This document shows, one piece after another, positions 8,934 to 17,842 of a stretch of 57,393 nucleotides of DNA. The stretch's first letter is position 1. Each line of letters starts with the position of its first letter. The notes under the pieces are model-generated. The model did no database searches and was not told the DNA's origin. It was given only the letters and a program-made list of their open reading frames with translations. A program made the position numbers and the translations under genes. This stretch comes from CAYNSB01 sp964399625. Lineage in GTDB: Bacteria > Planctomycetota > Phycisphaerae > Phycisphaerales > UBA1924. The DNA lies in assembly GCA_964399625.1 (NCBI GenBank), contig CAYNSB010000021.1:1-57393 (forward strand), read 5' to 3'.

Positions 8934-9737
8934 ATGATGCCCTGGACCGCCGCCCGCCGCCGACGCCTCCACCGCGAAGGATTCACCCCCGCGCGGCGCT
9001 CCTATGTGCGCTCCGCCTGGCCCCTCTACAACCGTCTCTGCGAGCCCGATCGCACCCGCCTCGAAGGCATCGCGCGCGTCCTCATGCACGAGAAGCACTT
9101 CGAGGGCTGTGCCGGCCTCACCCTCACGCACGAGCACCGCGTGCTCATCGCGGCCCAGGCGGCCCTTCCCCTCCTCAACCGCGAGCACGACTACTACGCC
9201 ACGCTCCGCTCCATCCTCGTCTATCCGCGCGCGTTCGTGGGCGCCGCGCGCGCCGCGGGCCCGGGCGGCATGGTGACCGAGTCGCGCGGGTGGCGTGCCG
9301 GCGAGAGCTGGCACACGCCGGGCGTGGGCGGGCCTGTCGTGCTCTCCTGGGAGGACGTGGTGCGTGGCGCGCGCGACGATCGCGACGGGCACAACGTCGT
9401 CCTGCACGAGTTCGCGCACCAGCTCGACGCCGAGTCCGATGTGATGGAGGGAATACCGCGCCTCCGCACCCGCGCGGATGTGGACCGCTGGCGCAGCGTC
9501 CTCGCGCGCGAACGCGCCCGCTTCGAGATGATCCTGCGCGCCGGCGCCCCCAACATCATGAACCCGTACGGCGTGCAGAACCCCGCGGAGTTCTTCGCCG
9601 TCGCGACCGAGACATTCTTCGAGCGGGGCGAGCTGCTCCGCGAGCAGCACGCGGACCTGTACGACCTGTTGCGCGAGTACTACCAGCAGGACCCCGCCGT
9701 CCGCTGCGCCAGCACGTGCGAGTCCGCCGTCGCCTGA
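8934..9737 (+). CDS. mtfA: MtfA-family zinc metallopeptidase (peptidase M90)
   Basis: The 267-residue protein matches MtfA/YeeI in length and motifs. The zinc site HEFAHQLD lies at residues 158-165 (His158, Glu159, His162). The downstream AEFFAVATETFFE supplies the further conserved Glu residues, and GPVVLSWEDV precedes the active-site helix. In enteric bacteria MtfA titrates the Mlc repressor of the glucose PTS and has aminopeptidase-like activity; no Mlc or PTS gene is visible here, so the role is open. It has no signal peptide and should be cytoplasmic. Two adjacent ATG codons (8934 and 8937) are possible starts. It ends eight bases before a convergent response regulator. Confidence 0.92.
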   Translation: MMPWTAARRRRLHREGFTPARRSYVRSAWPLYNRLCEPDRTRLEGIARVLMHEKHFEGCAGLTLTHEHRVLIAAQAALPLLNREHDYYATLRSILVYPRAFVGAARAAGPGGMVTESRGWRAGESWHTPGVGGPVVLSWEDVVRGARDDRDGHNVVLHEFAHQLDAESDVMEGIPRLRTRADVDRWRSVLARERARFEMILRAGAPNIMNPYGVQNPAEFFAVATETFFERGELLREQHADLYDLLREYYQQDPAVRCASTCESAVA

Positions 9738-9745
9738 GAGGGGCC

Positions 9746-10228
9746 TCAGCCCGCGCCACCACCGAGCCGGCGCACCTGGTCCAGCGTCGCGTCGAGCTTG
9801 TTCCTGAGCTGGCGGACGCGCAGCAGGCTCCGCACCCGCGTGAGCAACTCGAGCTTGTTCACCGGCTTGGTCAGGAAGTCGTCCGCGCCCGCCTCAACGC
9901 TCCGCTCCACGTCCCCCACCTCGTTCAGCGCCGTCACCATGACGATCGGAACGTCCCGCGTCGCCGGCTCGCTCTTGAGCCGCGCGCACACCTGGAACCC
10001 GCTCATCCGCGGCATCATCACGTCCAGCAGCACCAGGTCGGGCGTCCGCGATCCCACCGCCTGGATCGCCTCCAGCCCGTCGCGCGCCGTCTCCACCTTG
10101 CAGCCCAGCTCCTCCAGGTACGCCGAGAGCAGTTCAAGATTCTGCTCGTTGTCGTCCACGACCAGCACCGTCTGGCTCGCCAGGGACGCCGGAGAATCGA
10201 GCGCGGGATCGGGTTGCGTCGGCTGCAT
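9746..10228 (-). CDS. Single-domain response regulator (CheY-like)
   Basis: The 160-residue protein has one receiver domain at about residues 20-140. The acidic pair is Asp25/Asp26 in VVDDNE, the phospho-acceptor is Asp69 in LLDVMMP, the switch Thr is in MVTALNE and the Lys is in FLTKP. All key residues are present, so it should be phosphorylated. There is no output domain; the C-terminal 20 residues look helical (LRNKLDATLDQVRRL) and could dimerise or bind a partner kinase. No kinase gene adjoins it; the hybrid kinase in this window is 5.5 kb away. Confidence 0.93.
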   Translation of the reverse strand: MQPTQPDPALDSPASLASQTVLVVDDNEQNLELLSAYLEELGCKVETARDGLEAIQAVGSRTPDLVLLDVMMPRMSGFQVCARLKSEPATRDVPIVMVTALNEVGDVERSVEAGADDFLTKPVNKLELLTRVRSLLRVRQLRNKLDATLDQVRRLGGGAG

Positions 10229-10430
10229 CGGCGGCTCCGTCGCCCGCCTCGGCCTTCAGCGCCGGCGCGAGCGTGACGATGCGAAAGCGTATCACCACAC
10301 ACCGACGCCCGTCGTCGGGCCAATCTTCGCGCCGCAGGAATGAAGACCAAGCCCCCGCGTGTCCGATCAAGGCCCTACCGTGCCGGACCGTTCGAAGGGA
10401 TTCGGACACGCACAGCGAGGGCTGAACGCC

Positions 10431-12002
10431 ATGACGGATCGGAACGCGATTGGGAGGCTGGCGCGCCTGATGGGCGCGCTCGCGGGATGCACGCTGCTCG
10501 CCATCGGCGCCGCCGCCGGAGGACACGAGAGACGCCCGGGAGCCGGAGACCTCGCGGCCCGCGTCGCGAACATCCGCGCCTCGGCCAAGCTCGGCCCGGC
10601 CCACGTGGGAATCAGCATCATCGATCTCCGCAACGGGCGAACCCTCGTGGACGACAACGCCAACGAGGCCCTCATCCCCGCCTCCAACCAGAAACTCCTC
10701 ACCACCGGCAGCGCCCTTTCCGTCCTGGGCCCCGAGTACGTCTTCAAGACCGAACTCGTCCTCGACGGCGACCGCCTTGTCATCCGCGGCTCGGGCGACC
10801 CGGCGCTGGGCGACCCCGTCATCCTCGGCAAGATGCAGCCCAAGATGACCTTCGAAGCCCTCGCCACCACGCTCGCCCAGTCGCTGCCCCGCGCCGGCGT
10901 CAAGAGCGTCTCGGAAGTCATCGTCGACGATCGCGTCTTCGACCGCCAGTGGGTCCACCCCACCTGGCCCACGGACCAGCTCGACAACTGGTACTGCGCC
11001 CAGGTCGCCGGCGTGAACATCCACGCCAACGTTCTCTCGTTCTTCCCGCAGCCGGGCAAGGGTGGCGACGGCACGCTGCCCACGTTCCCGCTCGAGCCCA
11101 GCGCCCCGTGGATCGACATCGAGAACCGCGCCCGAACCGTGGGAAGCGGGCGCAATTCCGTCTGGATCCGGCGCGACACCACCAGCGGACGCTACATCGT
11201 CTCGGGCGAGGTGAGCAGCGCCTCGCGCGACGCCGTGGAGGTCACGCTCGATGGCGTGCCGCAGTTCGCGGGCCGCGTCATCGCGATGGAACTGATCCGC
11301 GCCGGGGTGGGCGTCGGTCCGGTGCAGGGCTCGAGCGCGGGCCGATCCCCGATCCCCCGAGCAGACATGGAGCACGTGCTCGCGAGCGTGCGCCTGGCCG
11401 AGCCCGCCGAGGCTCTGCAAGGGCGAACCCTCGCGCTCGTCACAACCACGCTCAAGGATGTGGTCACCCGCTGCAACACCGACTCGCAGAACCTCTACGC
11501 CGAAACCCTGTGCAAGGCCATCGGGCACGAGGTCACCCGAGAGCCCGGCTCCTGGACCAACGGCTCGTCCGTCGTCCGCATGACGCTGGCGCAGACGCTC
11601 GGGTCCGAGGCCGCATCATCGACCATCGTCATCGACGGCTCGGGCATGTCGCGCGACAACCGCGTCTCACCGCGCACGCTCACGAGCTGGCTCGCCAAGA
11701 TGCAGGCGGACCCGAGGTTCGGCGGCACCTTCGTCGAATCCCTCGCCGAGCAGGGCACCGGCACGCTCCGCAAACGCTTCGCCGATGCCAAGCTCACCAG
11801 CACGCTCCGCGCCAAGTCCGGGCTGCTCCGCCAGGTCCGCTGCCTCTCAGGATTCGTCACCGGGCCCGACGACCACCGCGTCGCCTTCTCGATCATGCTC
11901 AACGACCTGCCCCGCGGGCAGGGCGAGCTCGACGGCAAGGAGTTCACGGAGGACGTCGTCGTCGCGATCGACCGCTGGCTCGCCGCACAGCGAAGCGAAT
12001 GA
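10431..12002 (+). CDS. dacB: D-alanyl-D-alanine carboxypeptidase/endopeptidase, PBP4 (DacB) type
   Basis: Class C penicillin-binding proteins trim peptidoglycan stem peptides and crosslinks in the periplasm. All three serine-enzyme motifs are present in this 523-residue protein: SNQK (Ser85-Lys88), SQN in TDSQNLYAE, and KSG in AKSGLLRQV. The large insert between the first two motifs is typical of PBP4. An N-terminal hydrophobic stretch near residues 13-30 should direct export. An LAGC sequence in it resembles a lipobox, but the hydrophobic core continues after the Cys, so I favour a Sec signal peptide. A GTG 72 bases upstream is an alternative start. The gene supports peptidoglycan in this lineage. 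Confidence 0.93.
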   Translation: MTDRNAIGRLARLMGALAGCTLLAIGAAAGGHERRPGAGDLAARVANIRASAKLGPAHVGISIIDLRNGRTLVDDNANEALIPASNQKLLTTGSALSVLGPEYVFKTELVLDGDRLVIRGSGDPALGDPVILGKMQPKMTFEALATTLAQSLPRAGVKSVSEVIVDDRVFDRQWVHPTWPTDQLDNWYCAQVAGVNIHANVLSFFPQPGKGGDGTLPTFPLEPSAPWIDIENRARTVGSGRNSVWIRRDTTSGRYIVSGEVSSASRDAVEVTLDGVPQFAGRVIAMELIRAGVGVGPVQGSSAGRSPIPRADMEHVLASVRLAEPAEALQGRTLALVTTTLKDVVTRCNTDSQNLYAETLCKAIGHEVTREPGSWTNGSSVVRMTLAQTLGSEAASSTIVIDGSGMSRDNRVSPRTLTSWLAKMQADPRFGGTFVESLAEQGTGTLRKRFADAKLTSTLRAKSGLLRQVRCLSGFVTGPDDHRVAFSIMLNDLPRGQGELDGKEFTEDVVVAIDRWLAAQRSE

Positions 12003-12011
12003 GCCGCACGC

Positions 12012-12045
12012 CGCCCTCGCTCAGCCCCCGCCCTCGCTCAGCCCC
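12012..12045. repeat. 17-bp perfect tandem duplication over a gene end
   Basis: The 17-base unit CGCCCTCGCTCAGCCCC occurs twice without a gap. The second copy contains the stop codon of the enoyl-CoA hydratase gene on the minus strand; the first copy lies in the short spacer to dacB. It looks like a recent slippage duplication. Confidence 0.9.
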
Positions 12046-12790
12046 CGCCCAGCTTGGCCCTGAGCATCTCCTGAGCCTCGGGCGTGGCCAGCACGCGTGC
12101 CGACAGCTCCGCGCCCTTGCGGGACAACTCGGCATCAAGCGATCCATCGAGCTCGTTGAGCAGCGCCTTGGTCGCGCGGAGCGCTCCCGCGCCGCCCGTC
12201 GCCAGGCGTGCCGCGATCTCGCCCGTGCGTGCCTCGAGCGCCTCGCGTGTCGCCACGGCCTCATCCACGATGCCCACTTCAAAGGCCTGCTGCCCGCTCA
12301 TCGTCCCGCCGCGCAGCAGCACCGATCGCGCAGGCCCACTCCCGATCTTCCGCACGAGCCACGGCGCCACCACCGCCGGGCACACGCCCAGGTCCACCTC
12401 GGGGAACCCCAACTTCGCATCGGCGTGCGTGATCGCGAGGTCGCACACCGTCGCCAGCCCGCAGCCGCCGCCGATCGCCGCCCCGTTCACGCTCGCGAGC
12501 ACGACCGCCGGCAGCCGCCTGATCCGCACGCACAGGTCCGCGAGCGACGACAGCAACGCCAGCGGCGCCTTCGGATCGGCGAGCACGAGCTTCAGGTCCA
12601 TCCCCGCGCAGAACGCCCGCCCCTCGCCCGTGAGCACCACGACCGTGATCTCGGGCGCGCGCTCGATCTCCCCCAGCCGCTCGTGGAGCGCCGCGAGCAA
12701 CTCGGGCGACAGGCTGTTCCTCGCGTCCGCCCGACGCAGGGTGAGCGTCGCGATCCGACCGGAGATGGAAAGGGTGGCGAGGGAAGTCAT
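12038..12790 (-). CDS. Enoyl-CoA hydratase/isomerase family protein
   Basis: The 250-residue crotonase-fold protein has the oxyanion-hole blocks GEGRAFCAGMDLK (about residues 55-67) and NGAAIGGGCGLATVCD (about 101-116). It also has the FPEVDLGVCP block with a Glu in the usual catalytic region. A nearby HMG-CoA lyase and a carboxylase beta subunit further on suggest a methylglutaconyl-CoA hydratase step in leucine breakdown, but crotonases are hard to assign by sequence. It is separated from the second crotonase gene by a small divergent gene, and its end carries a 17-bp duplication. Confidence 0.88.
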   Translation of the reverse strand: MTSLATLSISGRIATLTLRRADARNSLSPELLAALHERLGEIERAPEITVVVLTGEGRAFCAGMDLKLVLADPKAPLALLSSLADLCVRIRRLPAVVLASVNGAAIGGGCGLATVCDLAITHADAKLGFPEVDLGVCPAVVAPWLVRKIGSGPARSVLLRGGTMSGQQAFEVGIVDEAVATREALEARTGEIAARLATGGAGALRATKALLNELDGSLDAELSRKGAELSARVLATPEAQEMLRAKLGGG

Positions 12791-12832
12791 GGCATGAGTC
12801 GCCGATCACGCACACTCTAGCGGATCAGTACC

Positions 12833-13063
12833 ATGGACGCGATGCGTGCCCACGCGTGTATCAATTGCGGGTACGACCTCTCCAAGACCGCGCGCGGCGC
12901 CAAGTGTCCGGAATGCGGTCTGACGGCGACCACCGCCGAAGAGGCGTTCGACCCAAAGGCCATCGCGCGCCGCAAGACCCGCTGGGCCGGCGCGTTCGCG
13001 GTCTGCATCCTCATGCTGCTGATCGTCGCGACGCTTTGGAAGTTCATCCGCTATCTCTTCTGA
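12833..13063 (+). CDS. Small zinc-ribbon membrane protein
   Basis: The 76-residue protein begins with a treble-clef-like zinc ribbon, CINCGYDLS...CPECG at residues 9-30. A short charged linker (KAIARRKTR) follows, then one transmembrane helix (AFAVCILMLLIVATLW) near residues 54-69. Proteins with this CxxCGYDL...CPECG signature are common in planctomycetes and have no known function. The zinc ribbon probably faces the cytoplasm, given the positive linker. It runs divergently from the first enoyl-CoA hydratase gene and overlaps the end of the second by 13 bases. The ATG at 12842 is a possible alternative start. Three longer proteins with the same ribbon at the C-terminus occur in this window. 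Confidence 0.75.
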   Translation: MDAMRAHACINCGYDLSKTARGAKCPECGLTATTAEEAFDPKAIARRKTRWAGAFAVCILMLLIVATLWKFIRYLF

Positions 13064-13788
13064 GCGAACAAAGCACGGAGCCCCGCCTTCTGCTCGTCGG
13101 ACTCGACGCGCGACAGAGATGCCCCCAGCGCACGCTCCCCCTCGCCCCCCACACGCTCGATCTCCGCGAGCCACGCCCGCGTCGCCGCGATCGCACCGGG
13201 CGGCTTGCCCGCGAGCTCCTCCGCCATCGCCCGTGCCCGCGGCAGCACCTCTTCGGGCCCCCGCACGCACTCGTGCACCAGCCCCAATCGTGCCGCCTCG
13301 CGCCCATCGATGAGCCCCGGGTCGAGCAGCAGCCGACGCGCGACGCCATCGCCCACGCACCGACGCAGGAACGGCGCCGAGACCGCGGGGGAGATGCCCA
13401 GCGGCACCACGGGATACCCGATCTTCGCCCCCGCATCGCTCACCACCAGGTCCGCGCCACCCAGCAGCGCACACCCCCCGGCGATCGCCGCGCCGTGCGC
13501 CGCGATCACCACCGGCAGCTCGCACTCCACACGCAACGCCCCCACCGTCTCGCTCAGCCCGCGCAGCAGTCGCTCCAGCGTTCCCGCCTCATCCATGCAC
13601 AGCCGCAGGTCGAACCCCGCGCAGAACACCGCGCCCTCGCCCGCGATCAGCATCGCCCGCGCAGCCGGATCGGGCGATCGAACGCCCGCGAGCAGCGCCT
13701 CAACCATCCCCGGCGTGAGCGCGTTGCGTCGATCGCCCCGCGCCAGCGTGACGACCCAGACCGACCCTTCCAGCGCCGCCTTGATCAC
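13051..13788 (-). CDS. Enoyl-CoA hydratase/isomerase family protein (second copy)
   Basis: The 245-residue crotonase-fold protein has GEGAVFCAGFDLRL and HGAAIAGGCALLGGAD as oxyanion-hole segments and GYPVVPLGISP in the third conserved block. The position of the usual catalytic Glu in that block is Val (YPVVPLG), so the reaction may differ from hydration. The start is a GTG whose last two bases overlap the stop of HMG-CoA lyase (GTGA), implying translational coupling. A long in-frame extension upstream only duplicates the lyase region and is not used. Pairing with HMG-CoA lyase points to branched-chain or isoprenoid acyl-CoA breakdown. Confidence 0.87.
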   Translation of the reverse strand: MIKAALEGSVWVVTLARGDRRNALTPGMVEALLAGVRSPDPAARAMLIAGEGAVFCAGFDLRLCMDEAGTLERLLRGLSETVGALRVECELPVVIAAHGAAIAGGCALLGGADLVVSDAGAKIGYPVVPLGISPAVSAPFLRRCVGDGVARRLLLDPGLIDGREAARLGLVHECVRGPEEVLPRARAMAEELAGKPPGAIAATRAWLAEIERVGGEGERALGASLSRVESDEQKAGLRALFAQKR

Positions 13789-14732
13789 GCCCGCCCTCCC
13801 TCGTCCCGAGCCCGCGCGACCAGTTCCCGGGCGACCTCGCCCGCACGGACCAAATCCGCGTCGCGCACGCCCGTTTCGAATCCCGCCTCGCGGATCGTCC
13901 GCACGAGTAGTTCCGTGCCGATGTTCCCCGGGGCCCGACGCCCGGGCGTGCTCGCGTACGGGCACCCGCCCAGCCCCGCGACCGCGCCATCGAACGAACG
14001 AACGCCCACCGCGAGGGCCTCACGCACGCACTCGCCCGCACGCCCGAACGTGTCGTGCAGATGGAGCACGATCCCGGGTTGACCAGCGCGTCGAGGCGCG
14101 AGCCACGCCGCCCCCACGCGCGACACCACCGCCTCGAGCATCGCCCGCGTGGTCTCCCGCGTGCCGGCCCCGATCGTGTCGCCCAGGTCAATCTCGTCCA
14201 CACCCATCTTCGCGAACCGCTCGGCGACGTCCGCCACCCGCTCTGGCGCAATCGCCCCTTCAAAAGGGCACGCGATCACACACGAGATGTACCCACGAAT
14301 CGCCAGCCCCTCGCGACGAGCCCCATCCACCACGCCCCCAAAGCGCTCGAACGTCTCCGCGATCGTCGCGTTCGTGTTGCGCCTCGAGAACGTCTCGCTC
14401 GCGGCCGTGAACACCGACACCTTGTCAATCACGCTCGCCCGCGCACTCCGGTTCACCTCGATCGCGCTCGCCAAGCCCCTCTCGTTGGGCACCAGCGCGG
14501 AGAAGCACATCCCCCTCGGCTTCTCGCCCGCGATCGCCGCAAACACCTCGCCCGCATCGCCCAACTGCGGCACCCACTTGGGGCTGACGAAGCTCGAGAC
14601 CTCGATCTCGTCCACGCCCGAACGCAACAGCTCCCGCACGAGCCGGACCTTGCCGTCCGTCGGGATCACGCCCGCCTCGTTCTGGAGGCCGTCGCGGGGC
14701 GAAACATCGGTGATGCGAACGCGCTGCGCCAC
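13785..14732 (-). CDS. mvaB: Hydroxymethylglutaryl-CoA lyase
   Basis: This TIM-barrel lyase splits HMG-CoA into acetoacetate and acetyl-CoA, the last step of leucine degradation. The 315-residue product has the N-terminal ITDVSPRDGLQNE with catalytic Arg and metal-binding Asp, the VSSFVSPKWVPQ block, and LGDTIGAGT. The metal-binding HLHDTFG and the Cys-containing loop GLGGCPYAS near residue 265 are also present. The class of DRE-TIM enzymes also includes citramalate synthases, but the GGCPYA loop favours HMG-CoA lyase. It is translationally coupled to the downstream crotonase gene through a GTGA overlap. Confidence 0.94.
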   Translation of the reverse strand: MAQRVRITDVSPRDGLQNEAGVIPTDGKVRLVRELLRSGVDEIEVSSFVSPKWVPQLGDAGEVFAAIAGEKPRGMCFSALVPNERGLASAIEVNRSARASVIDKVSVFTAASETFSRRNTNATIAETFERFGGVVDGARREGLAIRGYISCVIACPFEGAIAPERVADVAERFAKMGVDEIDLGDTIGAGTRETTRAMLEAVVSRVGAAWLAPRRAGQPGIVLHLHDTFGRAGECVREALAVGVRSFDGAVAGLGGCPYASTPGRRAPGNIGTELLVRTIREAGFETGVRDADLVRAGEVARELVARARDEGGRA

Positions 14733-14741
14733 GGCGCGATG

Positions 14742-15665
14742 TTACGCGCGACGGATCGCGCGCCGCACGCCCAGGGCGACGAGCAGGCCCGCGCCCGCCA
14801 TCCCCACCGTTGCGGGCAGCGGCACGAGCGTCACGGGGGGCAGCGTCCCCTTGAAGCGATCATCGAAGATCCGCCCCGTGCCCGAGAGCGTCATCGCGAC
14901 AACCTGCCCAAACACCTGCCCCTTGTCCAGCGCCACGTCGGAGTTGGGCGCGAACACCGTCCCCTGCACCAGCATCGAGCGGATCGTCACGCTCGCCGCG
15001 TCCACGAAGTTCAGCATCACGTGCGAGGCCAGAAGCCCCGCGAGGTCAAAGGTCAGGTTCTGCATCACCGTCGATCCGCCGCGCACGTTGATCAGCACCG
15101 TCGCGTTCTCGGGCACGCGGATCTGCAGCGCGCGCGCCGCCGTCAACTCCGACGCGTTGAGCGAGAACACGTTCAGCCCCGAGCTCTGCCCGCCCAGGAT
15201 CACCGTGCCCCAGGGCAGCACCGTCGTCCGCCCCGTGCTCGAGAGGTGGCTCCACTGCACCCCGGCCTCGCGGAGATACTGCCCCACCGCGCTCGTGTTC
15301 ACGCCCGTGGGCGCCCGCGACGTGCTTCCGTGCGGCGTCTGGAATGCCTGCAGGTTCGCGCTCCCCGCGTACTGCGCGTTCCCGCGCAGCGCCGAGCTCA
15401 CCCGCGCCGTGAAGTCACCGCCAATGACCAGGTCCGTGCGCCGCCCGTCCGAAGGCGCCAGGTCCTGCCCGATGTACGTCGAGTCGTACGCGACGTTCCC
15501 ACCCGCGTACGTCCGACCGCCGATGGTCGTGCCCGTGAGGCTCTGCCCGCGCAGCGTGAACACGTTGTACGCCGAAGCATCCCCCAGCGGCAGCGAGTCC
15601 GCGCGCACCGTCGCCCCCGCGCACAGCACGGCGATGGCGTAATGGACAAGACGTCGGGCGGACAC
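14742..15665 (-). CDS. Secreted choice-of-anchor A family protein with PEP-CTERM-like tail
   Basis: The 307-residue protein starts with a signal peptide (LVHYAIAVLCAGATVRA). Its body matches the 'choice-of-anchor A' collagen-binding-like domain: ASAYNVFTLRG, GGRTYAGGNVAY, DLVIGGDF, TVLINVRG and GTVFAPNSDV with the closing GQVFGQ motif. The tail has VPLPA, a hydrophobic helix and an Arg-rich end (RRAIRRA), the layout of PEP-CTERM/exosortase sorting signals. It is probably exported and held at or released from the surface. The start is GTG at 15665 with GGAGGG six bases upstream. No exosortase gene is in the window. Confidence 0.85.
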   Translation of the reverse strand: MSARRLVHYAIAVLCAGATVRADSLPLGDASAYNVFTLRGQSLTGTTIGGRTYAGGNVAYDSTYIGQDLAPSDGRRTDLVIGGDFTARVSSALRGNAQYAGSANLQAFQTPHGSTSRAPTGVNTSAVGQYLREAGVQWSHLSSTGRTTVLPWGTVILGGQSSGLNVFSLNASELTAARALQIRVPENATVLINVRGGSTVMQNLTFDLAGLLASHVMLNFVDAASVTIRSMLVQGTVFAPNSDVALDKGQVFGQVVAMTLSGTGRIFDDRFKGTLPPVTLVPLPATVGMAGAGLLVALGVRRAIRRA

Positions 15666-15770
15666 GGGGGGCCCTCCGCCGTCACGATAGCGACCCCGCC
15701 CGGGAATGCCAAGGAATTGCCTCTGCCGCCGCACGCGCGACACGCCCCACGCACGCCCGCTTCGGAGTTA

Positions 15771-17762
15771 TCACGCTCGCGGAGTCGCCGCACCGATCGC
15801 CGGGCGAGGCGCCCGCCCCGCCGAGCCCGACATCCAGCGGGCACAGGCCTCCAGCAGCGCCGACCGCGCACAGGGCTTGGCGATGTGCTCATCGCACCCC
15901 GAGGCGAGCGCTCGCTCGCGATGCTCCTCGAGCGCGTGCGCCGTCAACGCGACGATCGGCCCGCCGAATCCACGCCCGCGCAGCTCACGTGCCGTTTCGT
16001 ACCCATCCATGCCCGGCATCTGCATATCGAGCAGGACCAGACCGAATCGCTCGCCCGCTCCCTCCACGCACGCGACGCGTTCGAGCACCTCAGACCCGCA
16101 CGACACCGCGTCCACCCGCGCCCCCGCCTCCATCAGCACGCGCGCCACCAGCGCACGCGTGTCGGGATTGTCGTCCGCGACGAGCACACGCCCGCTCAGC
16201 CTCGTCCGCGGAGCACCGCTCGCGCCACGCGCGGAAGGATCCGCGGGCGCAGCCGCCGGCGCTCGCTCGCTGCTCTCCACCCACACGCGGAAGGTGGACC
16301 CCACGCCCGGCGTGCTCTTCACGTCGATCGAGCCGCCCAGCATCGTCGCCAGCCGCTGGCAGATGAACAGCCCCAGCCCGGTCCCGCCGAATCGGCGCGT
16401 CGTGGACGCGTCGCCCTGCTCGAACGGGCGGAACAACCGACGCAGCACCTCGGGCTCGATGCCGATCCCCGTGTCCGTGATCTCGAACTCGATCCGGCTG
16501 CCCAGCTCGTCCCGGTGGTACGACGCCCCGACCGTCACCGACCCGCGCTCCGTGAACTTGATCGCGTTGCCGATCAGGTTCACCAGCACCTGGCGCAGCC
16601 GCATCGCGTCGGTCACGATCGTCTCGGGCAGACGGTCCGAGCCCACGAACTCCAGCGCGATCCCCTTCGCGTGCGCCCTCTGACGCATGATCGAGTCCAC
16701 CTCGTCCATGAGCTCGCGCGGATTGATGGGCGACGGGTGCAGCTCGACCTTCCCCGCCTCGATCTTCGACACGTCGAGGATGTCGTTGATCAGCCCCACC
16801 AGGTGGTTCGCCGATCGCTGGATGTTCAGCACGCACTCGCGCCGCTGCTCCAGAGGCATCTCGTCCTCCTCCAGCAGCTCGGCGTACCCCACCACCACCG
16901 TCATCGGCGTGCGGATCTCGTGCGACATGTTCGCCAGGAAGTCGCTCTTGGCCCGGTTCGCCGCCTCCGCCATCGCCTGCGCCCGCAACATGCGCCGACG
17001 ATCGTCACGCTCACGCGAGCGAAGCCGGTACACCACCACGCCCATCCCCATCGATCCGACCACGCACGGCACCAGCCCGAGCAGCGCCCGCGCCGTCGCC
17101 ACGCCCTGATCGGCGATCACCGTCGTTGCGTCGCGATCGATCGCGATCCCGCCCACGGTCCGCCCCTGCGCGTTCTCGATCGGCGCGAACGAGCTCACGA
17201 TATGCCGTCCCGCGACGCTCCGCGGCTCGGAAACGCACGTGGAGAGCTCCGCGATCGCGGCCTCGGCCATCGCGCGCTGCGCAACGCCGTCGATCGTCGC
17301 GGGCCCGCCCGCCGCCCCGTCCTGCGACACGTCCGCGAGCACGTGGATCGTCCGCCCCTGCGCGACGAACACCATCGCTCGGTCCAGCGAGCGATCCTGC
17401 ATGAGCGCCGCACGAAGCTCCCGCCCGACCGACGCACGCGACGCCTCGTCCGCACGCCCGATCGCTTCCACATCAAGCCTCGCGGCGACCAACGACAGGT
17501 GCTCCGCGAGGTCGTGCCCCGCCGCCCGTGAGATCGCCGAGATCGTGCCCTGCCACACGCCCAGCACGCCAATGCCCGTCACCAGCAGCATCGCCGCCGC
17601 GACCACCACGCCGTCCAACCGGGGACGGACGTGCTCGCCGGCGGACCTCGCCCCACGCGCGTTGAATCGAATGAAGCCGATGATCGCCCCCTCACGTCCG
17701 ACGGCCAGCCCGCCGCGCAACGGTTCATCGACCGACCTTGATCGCCCCAATAGCTCCCTCAA
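15771..17762 (-). CDS. Membrane hybrid sensor histidine kinase with C-terminal receiver
   Basis: The 663-residue protein has a first transmembrane helix near residues 51-70, an extracytoplasmic sensor domain to about 225 and a second helix near 228-246. The kinase core follows: H-box NMSHEIRTPM (His281), N-box NLIGNAIKF, DTGIGI and GTGLGL. A C-terminal receiver has DDNPDT, VLLDMQMPGMDG and AKPC. All catalytic residues are intact. It should autophosphorylate and pass phosphate to its own receiver, feeding a phosphorelay; no Hpt gene is nearby. The start is weak: the frame opens with TTG at 17762, another TTG four codons on follows GAGGGAG, and no ATG precedes the first helix. Confidence 0.92.
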   Translation of the reverse strand: MRELLGRSRSVDEPLRGGLAVGREGAIIGFIRFNARGARSAGEHVRPRLDGVVVAAAMLLVTGIGVLGVWQGTISAISRAAGHDLAEHLSLVAARLDVEAIGRADEASRASVGRELRAALMQDRSLDRAMVFVAQGRTIHVLADVSQDGAAGGPATIDGVAQRAMAEAAIAELSTCVSEPRSVAGRHIVSSFAPIENAQGRTVGGIAIDRDATTVIADQGVATARALLGLVPCVVGSMGMGVVVYRLRSRERDDRRRMLRAQAMAEAANRAKSDFLANMSHEIRTPMTVVVGYAELLEEDEMPLEQRRECVLNIQRSANHLVGLINDILDVSKIEAGKVELHPSPINPRELMDEVDSIMRQRAHAKGIALEFVGSDRLPETIVTDAMRLRQVLVNLIGNAIKFTERGSVTVGASYHRDELGSRIEFEITDTGIGIEPEVLRRLFRPFEQGDASTTRRFGGTGLGLFICQRLATMLGGSIDVKSTPGVGSTFRVWVESSERAPAAAPADPSARGASGAPRTRLSGRVLVADDNPDTRALVARVLMEAGARVDAVSCGSEVLERVACVEGAGERFGLVLLDMQMPGMDGYETARELRGRGFGGPIVALTAHALEEHRERALASGCDEHIAKPCARSALLEACARWMSGSAGRAPRPAIGAATPRA

Positions 17763-17842
17763 TGGCGACGCCGCCCGCGGAACACCGACGCGGGCGCACG
17801 CAGCCGCACGGGGACGTCCCAGAGTCCTGTAACCCGCTACGG

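Noticed and set aside
10482..10493. Lipobox LAGC in the PBP4-type protein
   Set aside because: The hydrophobic core mostly follows the Cys, so a normal Sec signal peptide is more likely than a lipoprotein signal.
14055..17531. Open frame of more than 1,100 codons on the plus strand
   Set aside because: It is antisense to HMG-CoA lyase, the anchor A gene and the histidine kinase; its translation is Arg/His/Pro-rich without motifs.
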